From: Shinisaurus crocodilurus
Lineage: Eukaryota; Chordata; Lepidosauria; Squamata; Shinisauridae
NCBI GenBank assembly: GCA_021292165.1
Contig: CM037878.1
Coordinates: 238,481,546 to 238,545,545 of the forward strand
Reading direction: 5' to 3'
DNA length: 64,000 nucleotides
Program-made: the position numbers and the translations under genes
In this document: piece by piece, positions 1 to 10,860 of the stretch
Layout: every line of letters begins with the position of its first letter
Numbering within the stretch: the stretch's first letter is position 1
The notes under the pieces: generated by a model
Seen by the model: only the letters and a program-made list of their open reading frames with translations
Told to the model about the DNA's origin: nothing
Databases searched by the model: none

Positions 1-682
1 CAACTCTATGATCTATGAAATCTATGAAATCTATGTTAAAAAGGTACTGTAGCAATCACCTGGAGGATGCATGCCTGGGCCCTCCCAGGCTGTCAATTGG
101 CCAGTTTGAATTTCCTTCCTTGGGAACTGCACGGCCCATAGAAATACTTTGGGTCTTTGAGATTTTCATTATGCTTGACAGGCTGGCAAAGTGTGAAGAC
201 AAGACTAAGCCAACTCAGAGCACAGGTGGGCCTCATCCATCCACCTGAAAGCAGCTTTCGTGAGTTCCTCTTAGGATCCTGATAGGTAAGGTTTACTGAA
301 CTAGTGTGATGTTTCATTTTATTTTAAAAGCAACTGACCAGTTCTCAACTTCTTTCAGCTTAGTTCTTTAATAAATATATTAAATTGGAAACAAGTTGAT
401 TTTATTCTCTTGCCAAGCTTGGAGTTGGCCTTACTCATGCTCTGGACTGCTTGGCAAACACACACTAACCTGGCTGTTAAGGCGTTTAAAGGAGGCTCTG
501 AAGCAGGGGTCTATCCTTCTCCACATATAAAAGCCATATGTTTGTCTTCTCACATTGGCAGCCTAAAAATGGTGGTACTAGTGGCGCTACCTCTGGTGGT
601 GGTGCTACCTCTGAGGAATATAGACAAAGCGTAACCTACTTCACAGGGTTGGAGGTGCAGACATATCAGTTTGTCTCACATG
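1..682. other. Unannotated intergenic DNA
   Basis: I see no gene or recognisable repeat. A small direct repeat of GGTGGTRCTA-type units lies near 570-615. The open frames are short and lack any known motif. Confidence 0.5.
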
Positions 683-690
683 CTATAGGA

Positions 691-826
691 CAGGGGTGGG
701 CAGAAGGTAGCTCTTCAGATGTTTTGGACTTCAACTCCCAGAATTCCTGACCCCTGGCCATGCTGGCAGGGGCTTCTGGGAGTTGAGGTCCAAAACATCT
801 GGAGATTTACCTTCTGCCCATGCCTG
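691..826. mobile_element. Palindromic hAT-type MITE with 8-bp target duplication
   Basis: This 136-bp imperfect palindrome begins CAGGGGTGGGCAGAAGGTAG and ends with its inverted copy. The arms contain the GATGTTTTGGACTTCAACTC module typical of abundant squamate MITEs. Flanks CTATAGGA (683-690) and CTATAGCA (827-834) are a near-perfect 8-bp target duplication, as expected for hAT elements. It has no coding capacity. Confidence 0.8.
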
Positions 827-834
827 CTATAGCA

Positions 835-1306
835 GATATATTCTAGGAACAAACAGTTGAGTGAAATCAAATGTCTTACTTCCTAGCAAAGGGACAACAT
901 GGACTTTGTGGAGCATGGCGAGGTAGTTCCATTCTCTTTAGCCCAAAGCCTGGGTATTCTGCTTATAGGAACTTATCTCTGGGATTGGCATAAGGGCAAG
1001 TCCTACTTCAGGATATTACTAGGTGTGGTGAAATAAACATGTACTGTTGCCCCCCACAGGAAGGCAGGAACATCAGAGTCTGGATGTGACAAAAGGCCAA
1101 ATTTACAAATTAGATGTATTCTCTATCCTTTAACCCCTAACTTCTCAGCATGTGACATTCTTTTATTATGTATATTGAAAATATGGATGACAGCCCTTGG
1201 GCATATAGATCAATAAGACCTTGGGAAGACCATACCAAGTACTACACCAAGTTAACATGACAAAACATAACTTTTTTTTATGACATTACATCAGTTAACT
1301 ATGAAA
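835..1306. other. Unannotated intergenic DNA
   Basis: AT-rich sequence with no recognisable gene or repeat between two MITEs. Confidence 0.5.
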
Positions 1307-1314
1307 CAATACAG

Positions 1315-1818
1315 CAGTCTTCACCAACCTGGTGCCCTTCAGATGTTTTTATGGTGGCCTCTTGTGAATAGCCGAAAAGGACGTGTATCACCACAAAAGA
1401 GGACACTAATTTCCATTAAAAAATTGCATATGCTAATTCATATGTCTAAATGCAGATATAGACATAAGTATTAAAATTAAATAGAAATATCGTACATCTC
1501 ACCATAGTGTGGGAGACTGTGACCAGGTGACCAGTATGCTTTGTTCGGCCTGCTGTCCATGTGCTGTTGATGCCCAGCTCTTCTTTCATATGGTTCTTTA
1601 CCTTTAAACTGGACTTGAACTGGCTAGCCATTCAAATAGAAGATGCCTTCAAAAGAGAGGACAGTCCTCGGGCAGCCCTTCAAATAGAGGGCTGTCCACA
1701 GTAAAATAGGCCACATGGTGACTGTAGATGTTTTGTACAACAATCAGCCCCAGCTAGCATGGCCAGGTTTGGAGTCATAATCCAAAGCATCTGGAAGGCA
1801 CCAAGTTGGGGAAGGCTG
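1315..1818. mobile_element. Palindromic hAT-type MITE, split by a second hAT MITE
   Basis: The left arm (1315-1349) starts CAGTCTTCACCAACCTGGTG and the right arm resumes at 1735-1818, ending in GTTGGGGAAGGCTG. Both outer flanks read CAATACAG (1307-1314 and 1819-1826), an exact 8-bp target duplication. Removing the inner element restores a normal roughly 120-bp MITE of the same family as the copies at 34596 and 60977. Confidence 0.85.
1350..1726. mobile_element. hAT-type MITE (GGTGGCC family) nested in the MITE at 1315-1818
   Basis: This 377-bp element is flanked on both sides by GATGTTTT (1342-1349 and 1727-1734), an 8-bp duplication of the host MITE. Near its ends it carries GGTGGCC and AAAAGAGGACA motifs. 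The interior shares GCATATGCTAATT and CCAGTATG blocks with the copy at 3771-4053, so the two are one family. It is non-coding. Confidence 0.75.
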
Positions 1819-1827
1819 CAATACAGG

Positions 1828-1848
1828 GGAGGGAGGGAGGGAGGGAGA
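1828..1848 (+). repeat. (GGGA)n simple repeat
   Basis: Tandem GGGA units directly after the MITE at 1315-1818. Confidence 0.9.
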
Positions 1849-2300
1849 AAGAGCTATAAGCAACCTGCCCTGTTCATCTCCTAGAGGTATTGGATGTGCT
1901 ACTGCTTGAAACAAAGTTTGGCTGGCCTAGGCTGTTGGAAACGGCTTGGCACAGCCGCTCCCCACACCCCCACCAGCCACAGAAGGTCATTTTTGTCCTC
2001 TCTCCTTCAGGCAGCGTGATGAAGAGGATTGGACCAAATGGGAAAGCAGCATTTTGTCAAGCCTTTTCAATGAATGTTGTTTCTGTCAGCTTTCCAAACG
2101 TCTGCTGGAAATCAAACAGTTCAAAATGCCCAGCTGGATCTCTGGTTGTCTCGTGGAAATATTTTGCTATAGAGAAATTCATTAGATTTTTCATGTCTGC
2201 ATTCTTGCCTTTTTTTAGCACCAGATAATTTCAAAATGACAACGGCAGGCATGAAAATGGGGGCCTGTGGACCTTTAATAACTACTGGGAAAACTTATTG
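1849..2300. other. Unannotated intergenic DNA
   Basis: A 112-codon frame occurs here (1890-2228), but it has no recognisable motif and no gene context. I see no repeat. Confidence 0.45.
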
Positions 2301-2304
2301 CCCC

Positions 2305-3262
2305 CAGTATAAGTCTAGGGTGGGAAATGTACGAGGGGAGACTCCCGCCGCCACCCCCAGACACCCCCCACCCCCGTACATGCACCCACTGCCGCCGAAG
2401 CCCCGCCACTGCCAAAGCCCCCCCAGGACCCCCGCCGCCACCCCCAGACACCCCCACGCCACCCCCAAACACCCCCATGCCACCCCAGACACCACACCCA
2501 CACCCCCGTACCTGCACCCGCCGCTGCCGAAGCCCCTCCTCCGCTGAAGCCGCGCCGCGCCGCAGCCCCCCAGACACCCTCATGCCACCCCCACGCCACC
2601 CCAGCCCTCCACCCCCAGGACCCCTGCCGCCACCCCCAGACACCCCACCCCCACCCCCGTACCTGCACCCTCCGCCGCCGAAGCCCCTCCCCCGTCGAAG
2701 CCGCGCCACGCCGCAGCCCCCCCCAGACACCCCCATGCCACCCCCACGCTACCCCCAGACCCCCCCCGTCACCGTACCTGCTCCCGCCGCCGAAGCCCCA
2801 CTTCGGAAGGGGAGGGGCGCAAGCGATCCTCTTCCCGCCCGAACCTACGTTTGAATCGCGGAGGCCCCTTGAGAAAGCGCCTTTCGCGGCCGGCCAGCCG
2901 GGCTGGCTGGCTGGCTGGCGGGGGCCAGCTCGGAGCGCGGTGCCATCGCGCTGGGGGAGGGCGCACGGAGGCCCCCTCTCCGCCGCTCTCCACCAGACAC
3001 CAGATCCTGGGGGTGTCTGGGGGGGCTGTGGCGCGGCACAGCTTCGACGGGGGAGGGGCTTCGGCGGCGGCGGGTGCAGGTACGGGGGTGGGGGTGGGGT
3101 GTCTGGGGGTGGCGGCAGGGGTCCTGGGGGTGGAGGGGGTGCCTCGCGGTCCCTTGCGGTGGCGGCGGGGGTCCTGGGGGGCCGCTGACCCACGTATAAG
3201 TCTAGGGGGCATTTTTCAGCACAAAAAATGTGCTGAAAAACTAGACTTAAAGTCGAGTATAT
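2305..3262. repeat. GC-rich minisatellite arranged as a large inverted repeat within an unclassified element
   Basis: From about 2336 to 2785 the + strand is a C-rich tandem array (modules of CCGCCACCCCCAGACACCCC and GTACCTGCACCCGCCGCCG) with GTACMTGC-type marks near 2376, 2508, 2659 and 2774. From about 2995 to 3195 the same modules recur in inverted, G-rich orientation. A GC-rich CpG-dense spacer of about 200 bases separates the arms. The outer edges carry a direct repeat, GTATAAGTCTAGGG, near 2308 and 3194. The right edge adds a perfect hairpin (stem TTTTTCAGCAC, seven-base loop) and then an AGTCGAGTATATACGGTA-like terminus at 3252-3269. Long frames in both strands are low-complexity Pro/Arg/Gly and are not genes. 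The superfamily was not recognised. Confidence 0.7.
3215..3245. repeat. Perfect 11-bp stem hairpin at the edge of the GC-rich element
   Basis: TTTTTCAGCAC is followed by an A-rich loop and GTGCTGAAAAA, a perfect inverted repeat at the right margin of the 2.3-3.26 kb element. Confidence 0.85.
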
Positions 3263-3770
3263 ACGGTATATCCTTAGGGCAAGGAAAAGAAGGACCTGCT
3301 CTCACGACCCTCATGTCCTACTCGTGGGCTTCACATGGGTAGCTGGTTGACCACTGTGTGAACAAAATCCTAGACTAGACAGGCCTTTGGTCTGATCCAG
3401 CATGGTGCTTCTTTGGTTCTTACATTACCTGCTCAGCCTATGACAGCCATGGTTTTCAGACAGCCTATGTCAATATCCAGTTGCACCAGCTCACGGTGAG
3501 GTGGTTGAACGAAGTCCAAAAATCACACACAAGATTCAGCTTGGATCAAACTCTTGGCACATAAGCGTGTGCGCGTGCACGCACGCACACACTGAGCAAT
3601 CTGTACAGAAAGCCACTCCAGGCAGAATTTTGCTTTTGTCATCAGGCTTCCCATGACCATGAAATGGTGCAGGCAGAAGCCAACACTGGATGATGGAAGC
3701 TGCAGCTGTTAATGGGCTCAGAAGTAATCATGATAATCATTAGGAAGATACTTCTGATGTTTCTCAGACC
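3263..3770. other. Mostly unannotated DNA with a SINE tail fragment and a Z-DNA-prone tract
   Basis: At about 3385-3420 an inverted fragment (TTTGGTCTGATCCAGCATGG) matches the tail of a tRNA-derived SINE seen at 34063. At about 3565-3595 there is alternating purine-pyrimidine sequence (GTGTGCGCGTGCACGCACGC). Nothing else is recognised. Confidence 0.5.
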
Positions 3771-4053
3771 TAGGGTGGCTATTATCCGTTGCCAAAAGAG
3801 AGGAAATACCCCCAAAAGAGGGCACAGGTTTGCATAAAATATGCATATGCTAATTTATATGTATAGATGCAAATTTAAAATAATTAGTATAATGTAACTT
3901 AAAGTACAATACATATTTTAGCAGGAAAGACTGAATACATGACCAGTATGACCAGTATGGTTTACTCCATCTAGAGTTCCAACAGAGGACCGTCCTTTGA
4001 CACCTTTTCAATAGAAGACCATCCTGTGTAAAGTAGAACACAAGGCCACCTTA
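3771..4053. mobile_element. hAT-type MITE, GGTGGCC family (second copy)
   Basis: This 283-bp segment begins TAGGGTGGCT and ends GGCCACCTTA, so the termini are inverted. It shares AAAAGAGGGCAC-like, GCATATGCTAATT and GACCAGTATG blocks with the copy at 1350-1726. A clear target duplication was not found. Confidence 0.6.
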
Positions 4054-5309
4054 CAACCAGTTCTACTTGTAACCAATGTGTAGCCAAATTGCATACAAAG
4101 CACGAGCAAACAAATCACTGTTCTCTTTCACTATGGGTTTCAAACTAAACATTACTTTAATTACATATGTTTAGAGCTGAGCCTTATCTTTATCTTTACT
4201 CCATCTAGAGTTGGTGTGCATGGCCCCAATTCAGATCAGACCACTGCGTACCAGGAGGGGAGGATTTTCCCCTTCCAAGCTGTTTGCGTCTCAGAATTCC
4301 CGCTCCCTGCGGGAAAGTCTCCACAGACACCACCTCAAAGAATGGGGTTTTTTGCCGAGATAAGAGTCAGCTGAAACAAGCAGGAGTGAGGAAGGATACC
4401 TGCAGAGGCAGAGATGATAGTGCCTGTGTTTTGTCGTCCCAAGAATCAATATGATCACTGATCAAATGAAAAATTAACAAAGACATGCTTTAGATAGGCC
4501 TAAACTGCCACTTGACTCAGCGTCTAGGCAGGATATTGACTGGAAGGGCCATTCTTCTTTGCTCCCCTATTGTTTGGCATTTACCACCTCCAGCCGTGGG
4601 AACCCAGCAGATCTGGTCTGTTGCTAAATGCTCTGTTATCAACAAAAATGTCTCTCCTACATATGGGAACTAAAGATAGGCAGAGCTTATAGAAGGGAAC
4701 TTTCCTGAGATGCCATAAGGCATGTCCTGTAGATACACTTACTGGTTGTTTGTGGTAACAGAAGTTTAATTGTGCAAATTAAGACATTTATCTACATTAA
4801 TACTTCTTTTTAAAAAATGAAAACAAAACACCGCCATGTTATATCTTTACTATTTTTCAAACCAAGAGCAAAATGAAATTAGATAGGTAGCCACATATGT
4901 TCTGATATTACCCCCACAGTGTGTCTCGTCCAGAATGCAAGACTTATTAATGTTCTTTCCCCCCCAAAAGCAACAAAATATAACCTTTTTTAGAGCCACC
5001 TTCTTTTAGCAAAAGGTATGATATCTTTCAAGATACACAAAACTCTGGCTGATGTACATCAGACTGGATAGAAGTTTCAGGACAATCCCAGAAGCACAAA
5101 GAAGTGTTAATGAGATTTGGATGGAAGAAGAGAAAACAAGAGTTTTTAAAGTTATCATTTCCAGGGTAACAACTGAAAGGGTGACACTGCCTTGGGAAGA
5201 AGGTAAAAGGTTTGCAAAATGGGTTGATTGACACATTGTTTGAATATCCTTACAGGGGAGGGGCGCCACAGGATCTCCATGAGACAACGGGGCATCACAT
5301 TGTGGAGAA
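4054..5309. other. Unannotated intergenic DNA
   Basis: About 1.25 kb with no recognisable gene or repeat; frames are short and without motifs. Confidence 0.45.
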
Positions 5310-5450
5310 GCACCAATAGGCTTACAGTGCAATCCTTCAATGGGACTTGCTCCCAGGTAAGTGTGTATAGGATTGCAGCCTTAAGGTGCAATGCTTTGCA
5401 TGTTTAGACAGAAAAAAGGCCTACAACTCCCAGCATGCCCCAGCCAGCTC
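5310..5450. repeat. Short squamate palindromic repeat followed by a half MITE
   Basis: At 5310-5385 lies the roughly 80-bp repeat with CAATGGGACTTGCTCCCAGG and GTATAGGATTGCAGCC. It abuts a half palindrome (5386-5450: GCATGTTTAGACAGAAAAAA, then ACTCCCAGCATGCCCC) that matches the left arm of the MITE at 22593-22710. Confidence 0.6.
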
Positions 5451-6325
5451 CATCACCCTCTGCCATCTGGTTTCCTGCCCCCTCAAAACACTCCGGCCTT
5501 TCTTTGTTGCTGCCTCATACGCTTGGGGCTGCCTCAAAGAATACCTGCATGATGCTACCTCTCCTCCTTCCTTCTGTCTCTCCTGAAAACCTGCCTTTCC
5601 CAGAAGCCTTTGGCTCAACCCTCTAGTTCCCATGCCTTGCTACAACTAAGCCTGTAACCAGACCTAAGCACGTGCAGCTGGAACAATCCCATATTCTTTC
5701 ACTCTGTACCCCTCTCCGTACTCTGCTATTTCCTCCTGTCAAATTTTTTAATTGTAAGCTCCTTGGGGCAGGGACCTGTCCTTTTGTACTCTGTAAAGGG
5801 TGAACTATAAATGAATGGCAACAACAATTCTTTAACTGTGCCGGTGTTTCAAAATAGCACCGGATGGTGTTTAAATAAGAATGGGAGGGAAGAGAATCTG
5901 GAGTTCTGCACCCACAGTGCCAAATCACACCGTATAAAGCACATATGGAGCATACCATATAGAACAGGCAGAAAATAGAGCAGGATCTTCTCCTAGATCT
6001 CTGGGTGGTTGGCTGTAGCTCACCAACAGCTTCCAATGCCCAATGTTTTAATGACAGGGTCAGTGACAACAAAAAAAGCCTTTCTTCTTCCTATGTTACG
6101 CTGCTGAAATCAAGAATGCTTGAGGGGAAAATAAGAGTAGATTTGTGCATGAAAGGATTTGTGTGCAAGCTCCAGTTCTGGTGTGGAAAATGAATTCCTG
6201 GGCTGAATATGTGCTCAGAAGCACTTTGTCCTACACTTCTGTGTCCATGTCGGGCCACTCCTTTCCACCAGGCTCCAGTTGGTGGACCTCGGGGTTCTGG
6301 CAAAATAACAAAGATCCCATAAGCC
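5451..6325. other. Unannotated intergenic DNA
   Basis: No gene or clear repeat is recognised. A 149-codon minus-strand frame (5623-6072) has no recognisable motif. Confidence 0.45.
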
Positions 6326-6440
6326 AGCCTTCCCCAACCTGGTGCCCTCCAGATGTGCTGGACTGCAACTCCCATGACTCCCAGCCAGGCCTTAAATGGA
6401 GCTTACTCCCCATTAACTGATATAGGATTGCACCCTTAAT
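6326..6440. repeat. Half MITE fused to half of the short palindromic repeat
   Basis: CAGCCTTCCCCAACCTGGTG starts a MITE left arm that stops near its centre at about 6393. It continues directly into GGAGCTTACTCCCC and GATATAGGATTGCACCC, the right half of the roughly 80-bp squamate repeat. Confidence 0.65.
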
Positions 6441-7565
6441 CTCTCTCATGGAAATCTATGAGATTTAAAAGTCCTCTGCATGGGCTAGATCATCCTCATA
6501 CAGTTTGCATATACTCCTAGATACTTCATCTAAAAGCTCCAGTCATTAGCCCTCTGTTCTCATATAAAAGCTCAAACCTCACAGCAATGCTGAATTACAA
6601 ACATGAGGTTATTCAAGGAACCTTAACCAAACTATAACACTTCCTTTATTTAAAACACACATGTATTTCAGAATTTCTTTTCTTCCATGTCTATTCTTTC
6701 CCCTGTGGGCAAGGGTCGGGGCTGGCAGGAAAAAATTCCTTTTCATAACTTTACGCCTTTGAAAATGGTCTGAGACTTCATTCTCACAGTTTCACCAAAA
6801 AAATATTCCACCCACCTCTTAAACCATTTCTAATTTTATGTTAATCAACATTTCTGCCTGTAACATCCCGTGGTATCTTTGACTTGGTGACAGAACATCC
6901 AAATACAGGGTGCATTGTGTTAAACCAGTCTTCGGTTCCCTTTGATTTTGGAAGAACCAGTTAAATGTTTTGCTTTAGGGATACAGAATAATTTTCTGAA
7001 AGGCTTTGCATAGCCCACATGAGCATCACATGCAGCACTGATGCTCCAGTCTTTCTCACACTGGCAGATTCTCAAATCACGCCTCAAGAAAGGCGCAGGG
7101 CTTTCCACCAACCTCCTAATCTGTGAAGGTCACCCATTATCCATCCTAACTATGTAAACACTTCCTTCTTTTCTTGTTTAATAATTTCTAACTGACAAAT
7201 CGCTGAATTCTCACAGCCGTGGTGCATGTGGTGCCATACCACGATTGCTTGTCATGTCGTCCGAACCCACCCATAGCATACTTTGAACAAGGTGCCGACA
7301 CACCGCGCTTGATAGCACAACCTGAAAACTTCCTGGCACATTTGGAGACATCTGCCTCATCGGAGAAAGACACAGAAAATGCCGGAAAAGTGGGTGAGAG
7401 CATGGATAGTAGCTGCAAAAGGAAACATCTATTTTGTTACAGGGGTCTATGGCAGATCCAGGACTATCAGGGCGGTGAGGAGGAGGAGCCTGAGCCTCAG
7501 ACCTCTGGGAACTGGAGTCATCTCTATTATATGCCATGCTTGATCGGAGGCTACTAAAATGTAGA
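6441..7565. other. Unannotated intergenic DNA
   Basis: No repeat or gene motif is recognised. Frames of 94-112 codons on both strands around 7211-7557 overlap one another and show no domain. Confidence 0.4.
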
Positions 7566-7567
7566 TA

Positions 7568-7818
7568 CAGTCATGCCTTGGATTGAGAGCATAATTCGTT
7601 CCAGGAACATGCTTGTAATGCAAAACACTCTTATATCAAAACGAAATCCCCCCCAAAAAAATTTGTACAGAGATTTTTAATTTAAGCCGTGCTACAGTAC
7701 TTGTCTTGCAAGACGTCGCTTGTATATCAAGTCCAAAAGAATTAAATAAATATTTAAAAATTTGCTTGTCTTGCAAAACGCTCTCAAACCAAGTGACTTG
7801 CAATCCAAGGTATTACGG
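7568..7818. mobile_element. Tigger-like Tc1/mariner MITE (copy 1)
   Basis: This 251-bp element starts CAGTCATGCCTTGGATTG and ends CAATCCAAGGTATTACGG, an inverted terminus. It is flanked by TA on both sides (7566-7567, 7819-7820), as in Tc1/mariner insertion. It is the same family as 60508-60788. It has no transposase sequence. Confidence 0.8.
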
Positions 7819-7820
7819 TA

Positions 7821-8480
7821 CTACGTTTATATTCTGAAAAAATACAGGGACATACAGAATGCAAAGTTAATTGTTCTAAAATTCATTCACAAGGGGCATA
7901 AGCACCAGGTCCCATGGAAATGGTTTGCTCATTTGGTTTACTCACTAGGAGACACCTAGACGAGTGTGCCAAAATTAAAAGGGTGCCCTTTTAATGATAG
8001 AAATGCAGAGTTGAAGGTGGCAGGGCCAGCTCCAGGTGTGAGAGGGCCCTGGGCAAGTTGCTTCTGTGGGTGGGCCCAGGCAGTGGTCGCTTCCATCTGC
8101 AGCAGTAATTGGCCGAGGACCTCGTTTTAATTTCCCACAGTGCCCCAGAGTGATGCTCTGTCAATGCCATTGTGTGAAAGTAAAAGGGCAGCTGGACCTA
8201 GCCACCTGGTAGGTACTGCTCAGTGCCCTAAGCCTGGGGGGAAATTAAAGGTTGCCCAGGGCTGGCATCAGTGGCGGGCCCTGCCAGAGTGCTGGGGTCC
8301 CGTCAGCTGCCCAAAAGGATGCCTGGTGCTAACACCAGCCCTGGTAGGTCGGAACAAAGACCTCCATGAATCACGTGAACTCACGTTACAGTGCCAGGAA
8401 CTACCTTTAGAATTTCCTCCTTTTATCCCGGAAGACAATCTTACTCGGTCACGAGTGATCGCCTGATGATGATGATGATA
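7821..8480. other. Mostly unannotated DNA, possible GC-rich DNA-transposon relic
   Basis: Between about 8018 and 8342 the ends (CAGGGCCAGCTCCAGG and AACACCAGCCCTGG) are loosely inverted and the interior repeats GGGCCCTGGGCAA/TTGCCCAGGGC. This suggests an old MITE, but the edges are not resolved. Confidence 0.3.
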
Positions 8481-8693
8481 TGTTACTGCAGCTTTAAGGC
8501 AAATGTCCGGAGGACCACATGCAGGAAGAAACCAGTGGTAGGGCTAGGAACTGGAGGGTGCTCAGTGCAGTCTGAGCTTGGCTGAAGCCTTTTGTTAGTA
8601 TGAGTTAACCAGCCGATATCTCAGTTAATAAACAGTTGTGTTTCGACCGTCTTGCCTCCGTTGTTTTTCCTGAGCTCTGGAGAATACTACAAT
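8481..8693 (+). mobile_element. Possible short solo LTR
   Basis: The segment begins TGTTACTGCAG and ends GAATACTACA. An AATAAA lies near 8625, followed by a GT-rich stretch, which is the usual order near the end of an LTR. No clean target duplication is visible and the family is not recognised. Confidence 0.35.
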
Positions 8694-9181
8694 GGCAACA
8701 CAGCCTCTTTCACCTCAGGTTTATTTTTCCCCCCCTCATGTGCAAAAACATTTCAATTCACTTTGAATTGTCTCTCAGCATTTAAATTGAATGCTATGAA
8801 GCTAGCAAGTTATTGATGCTCCTGGCTAGCGAGAGAGAAGTTAATTTGTGCAACAAAAGAGGCAGACAGGCAGGTGGTCCCTCGAAAAAGACTCCAACGC
8901 TAGATTCTCCAGATGCCAACATTATGGTGTTTAGTATTCCAAAGTGCTGACGGTTTCTCAGCAGGCAGCATTACTAGAACAGCAGTTCTCTTGACATTCG
9001 TGATGCGCTCTGGTTAGCAATGATTTGCTGAGGGCACCGCACTTGGGCTCAGCCTCCTTGCTGTCACAGCTGACATAAAACATGTTTACAAATGGACCTC
9101 ACGTTACACAAGTCTGTAAACTTGCTGATGCAAAACTACTCCCATCCACAAACTGATATTTCTGTAAGGTTTTTTAAAATG

Positions 9182-9216
<35 letters not shown>

Positions 9217-9329
9217 GCGCACAATTTTAGGTGTGTGGCGGGGAGAGAAGCTCCTTCTCTAACAAGGAGAGCAAACATCACCATCTGTCTACAGATGAGA
9301 TATTTGTGTCAAGGATGATCACACAGAAT
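8694..9329. other. Unannotated DNA with an (AC)n(AT)n microsatellite
   Basis: The microsatellite occupies about 9182-9222. The rest shows no recognisable gene or repeat. Confidence 0.5.
9182..9222 (+). repeat. (AC)n(AT)n microsatellite
   Basis: CA units run into about twelve AT units and end in GCGCAC. Confidence 0.95.
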
Positions 9330-9440
9330 TTTTTTTTTTTTAATCTCATATATATCAGAACATTTCTATACTGCTTTTCATTTGTTAAAAAAAATCCCAA
9401 AGCAGTTTGCAAAATAAAATCGTAATAAAATACAATAAAA
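9330..9440 (-). mobile_element. LINE 3'-end fragment (L2-like)
   Basis: TATACTGCTTTTCATTTG followed by CCCAAAGCAGTTTGCAAAA and an ATAAAA-rich tail is the inverted 3' tail seen in L2-type LINEs of reptiles. It is non-coding. Confidence 0.45.
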
Positions 9441-9835
9441 CCTGAAGCCTTTAGCCGAGTGCCACCTCCTGGGCCACTTCTCAGGGGTGCCCCTCCCCAA
9501 TTATGGAATGATCTCCCCACTGAGGCCCGCCTGGCACCAACTCTGTCATGTTTTCAGCGCCAGGTTAAGACTGCCCTCTACTCCCAGGCATTTAATGGCA
9601 TATGATGCGACATGTCAGCTGTTTAAACAGGTCTAGTGTTTTTTTTAAAAAAATTGAAATTGTTTTAGTTGTTTTAAATTGTTTTGAAATTTTGTATATT
9701 TAAATTTTATGCTGTATTTTATTGCATCTGTATTTTATGCTGTACTTTTATTATTGTATCTGCGTTTTATGAATTGCTGTGAACCACCCAGAGAGCTTCA
9801 GCTAATGGGCGGTATATAAATGAAATAAATAAAAC
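9441..9835 (+). mobile_element. L2 LINE 3' end
   Basis: It carries the C-terminal coding remnant around CTCCCCAATTATGGAATGA and GCCTGGCACCAACTCTG, then a T-rich 3'UTR, the conserved GTGAACCACCCAGAGAGC and GGCGGTATATAAATG blocks, and an AAATAAAT tail. This is the same architecture as the L2 end at 36675-37315. It is 5' truncated and non-functional. Confidence 0.7.
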
Positions 9836-9869
9836 AGTAAATGGTTTTAAAAAATAGCATTTCATTAAA

Positions 9870-10215
9870 ATAATCAGGGGTGGCTGACAGTGCTAGTGGT
9901 CAGAGAAACGCCTGGGCAAAACAAGTGTGTCTTCACTTGTCGGCAGAAGCACGCCACACTAGGAGCCCACCTGATCTCAATGAGATCATTCCACATGGTG
10001 GGTGCCACAATCGAGAAGTCCCTGCTCCACACCATGGCCAAATGAATCTCAGTATGGTCAGCAAGCTCTCCCCCTCAGAACACAGAAACCGGGGTGGCCT
10101 ATACAGGAGAAGGTGGCCTCTCAGATAACCTGGTCCTGAGCTGTTTAGGGTTTTATAAACCAGTAATAACACATTGAACATGGCTTGGTAGCTAATTGGC
10201 ACAATTCATATACAG
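9870..10215 (-). mobile_element. L2 LINE 3'UTR fragment
   Basis: In inverse orientation it carries CCACAATCGAGAAGTCCCTG and GATAACCTGGTCCTGAGCTG, then TTTAGGGTTTTATAAACC. These correspond to the blocks at 23480-23700 of the larger L2 copy. No coding sequence is preserved. Confidence 0.65.
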
Positions 10216-10860
10216 AATGGATATACCATTCTACAGTATATCTAACAAGATTCCCAAGTGGTGAACAATAAAAGAAAGAAAAAAAGAATTAAAATACAGA
10301 ATTAAAATATTTAAAATCAGATTATGTCAATCAAACAGTAGTCATTCAGGGAAAGCCTTTTAAAATAAAAAATGTCTTTAGCAGATGCCATAAACAAAGC
10401 AACATCAGAGCCTTCCTGACAACAACTGGCAGGGAATTCCTTAGAGAGGGAGCCAGTACACTAAAAGTGCTACTCCTGGGTGGACTCTAAATAGACCTCA
10501 GGCCCATGCAGAACCACCAGGTGTGTCTCACCCGATGACCTCAGTGAATGGGCAAGTTGGTAAGGGAGAACACACTCCCTCAAATATCCTGGTCCCAAGT
10601 TGTTTAGAGCTTTTAACAACAGTAACAAAACCTTAAACCAGGCCTGGTAGCAGATGGGCAGCCAGTCACTGCAGTTTCCCTCACCAAAACAGTTACATGG
10701 TGAAAAGGGGCAGCTTCTGCACCAGTTGCCTTAAGGGCAGCCCCACATAGAACTTGTTGCAGTAATCCAGCAATATTAAGGTTACGAGCAGCTGTACCTC
10801 TGTGGCCAAGCCATTCCTGTCCAGAAGAGGCTGCAGCTAGTGTACCAGTCAAAGCTCTGG
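10216..10860 (-). mobile_element. Older L2 LINE 3' fragment
   Basis: It has the same inverse order of L2 blocks: a tail near 10250-10320, the AGCCTTCCTGACAACAACTG region, ATATCCTGGTCCCAAGTTG, and finally GGCAGCCCCACATAGAAC and GTTGCAGTAATCCAGCA. It differs clearly from the neighbouring copy at 9870, so it is a separate insertion. It is degenerate. Confidence 0.65.

Noticed and set aside
2315..3342. Overlapping long frames (292, 175, 163, 153 and 147 codons) on both strands
   Set aside because: All lie in the GC-rich minisatellite and read as low-complexity Pro, Arg or Gly repeats in several frames at once. GC-rich DNA has few stop codons, so open length is no evidence.
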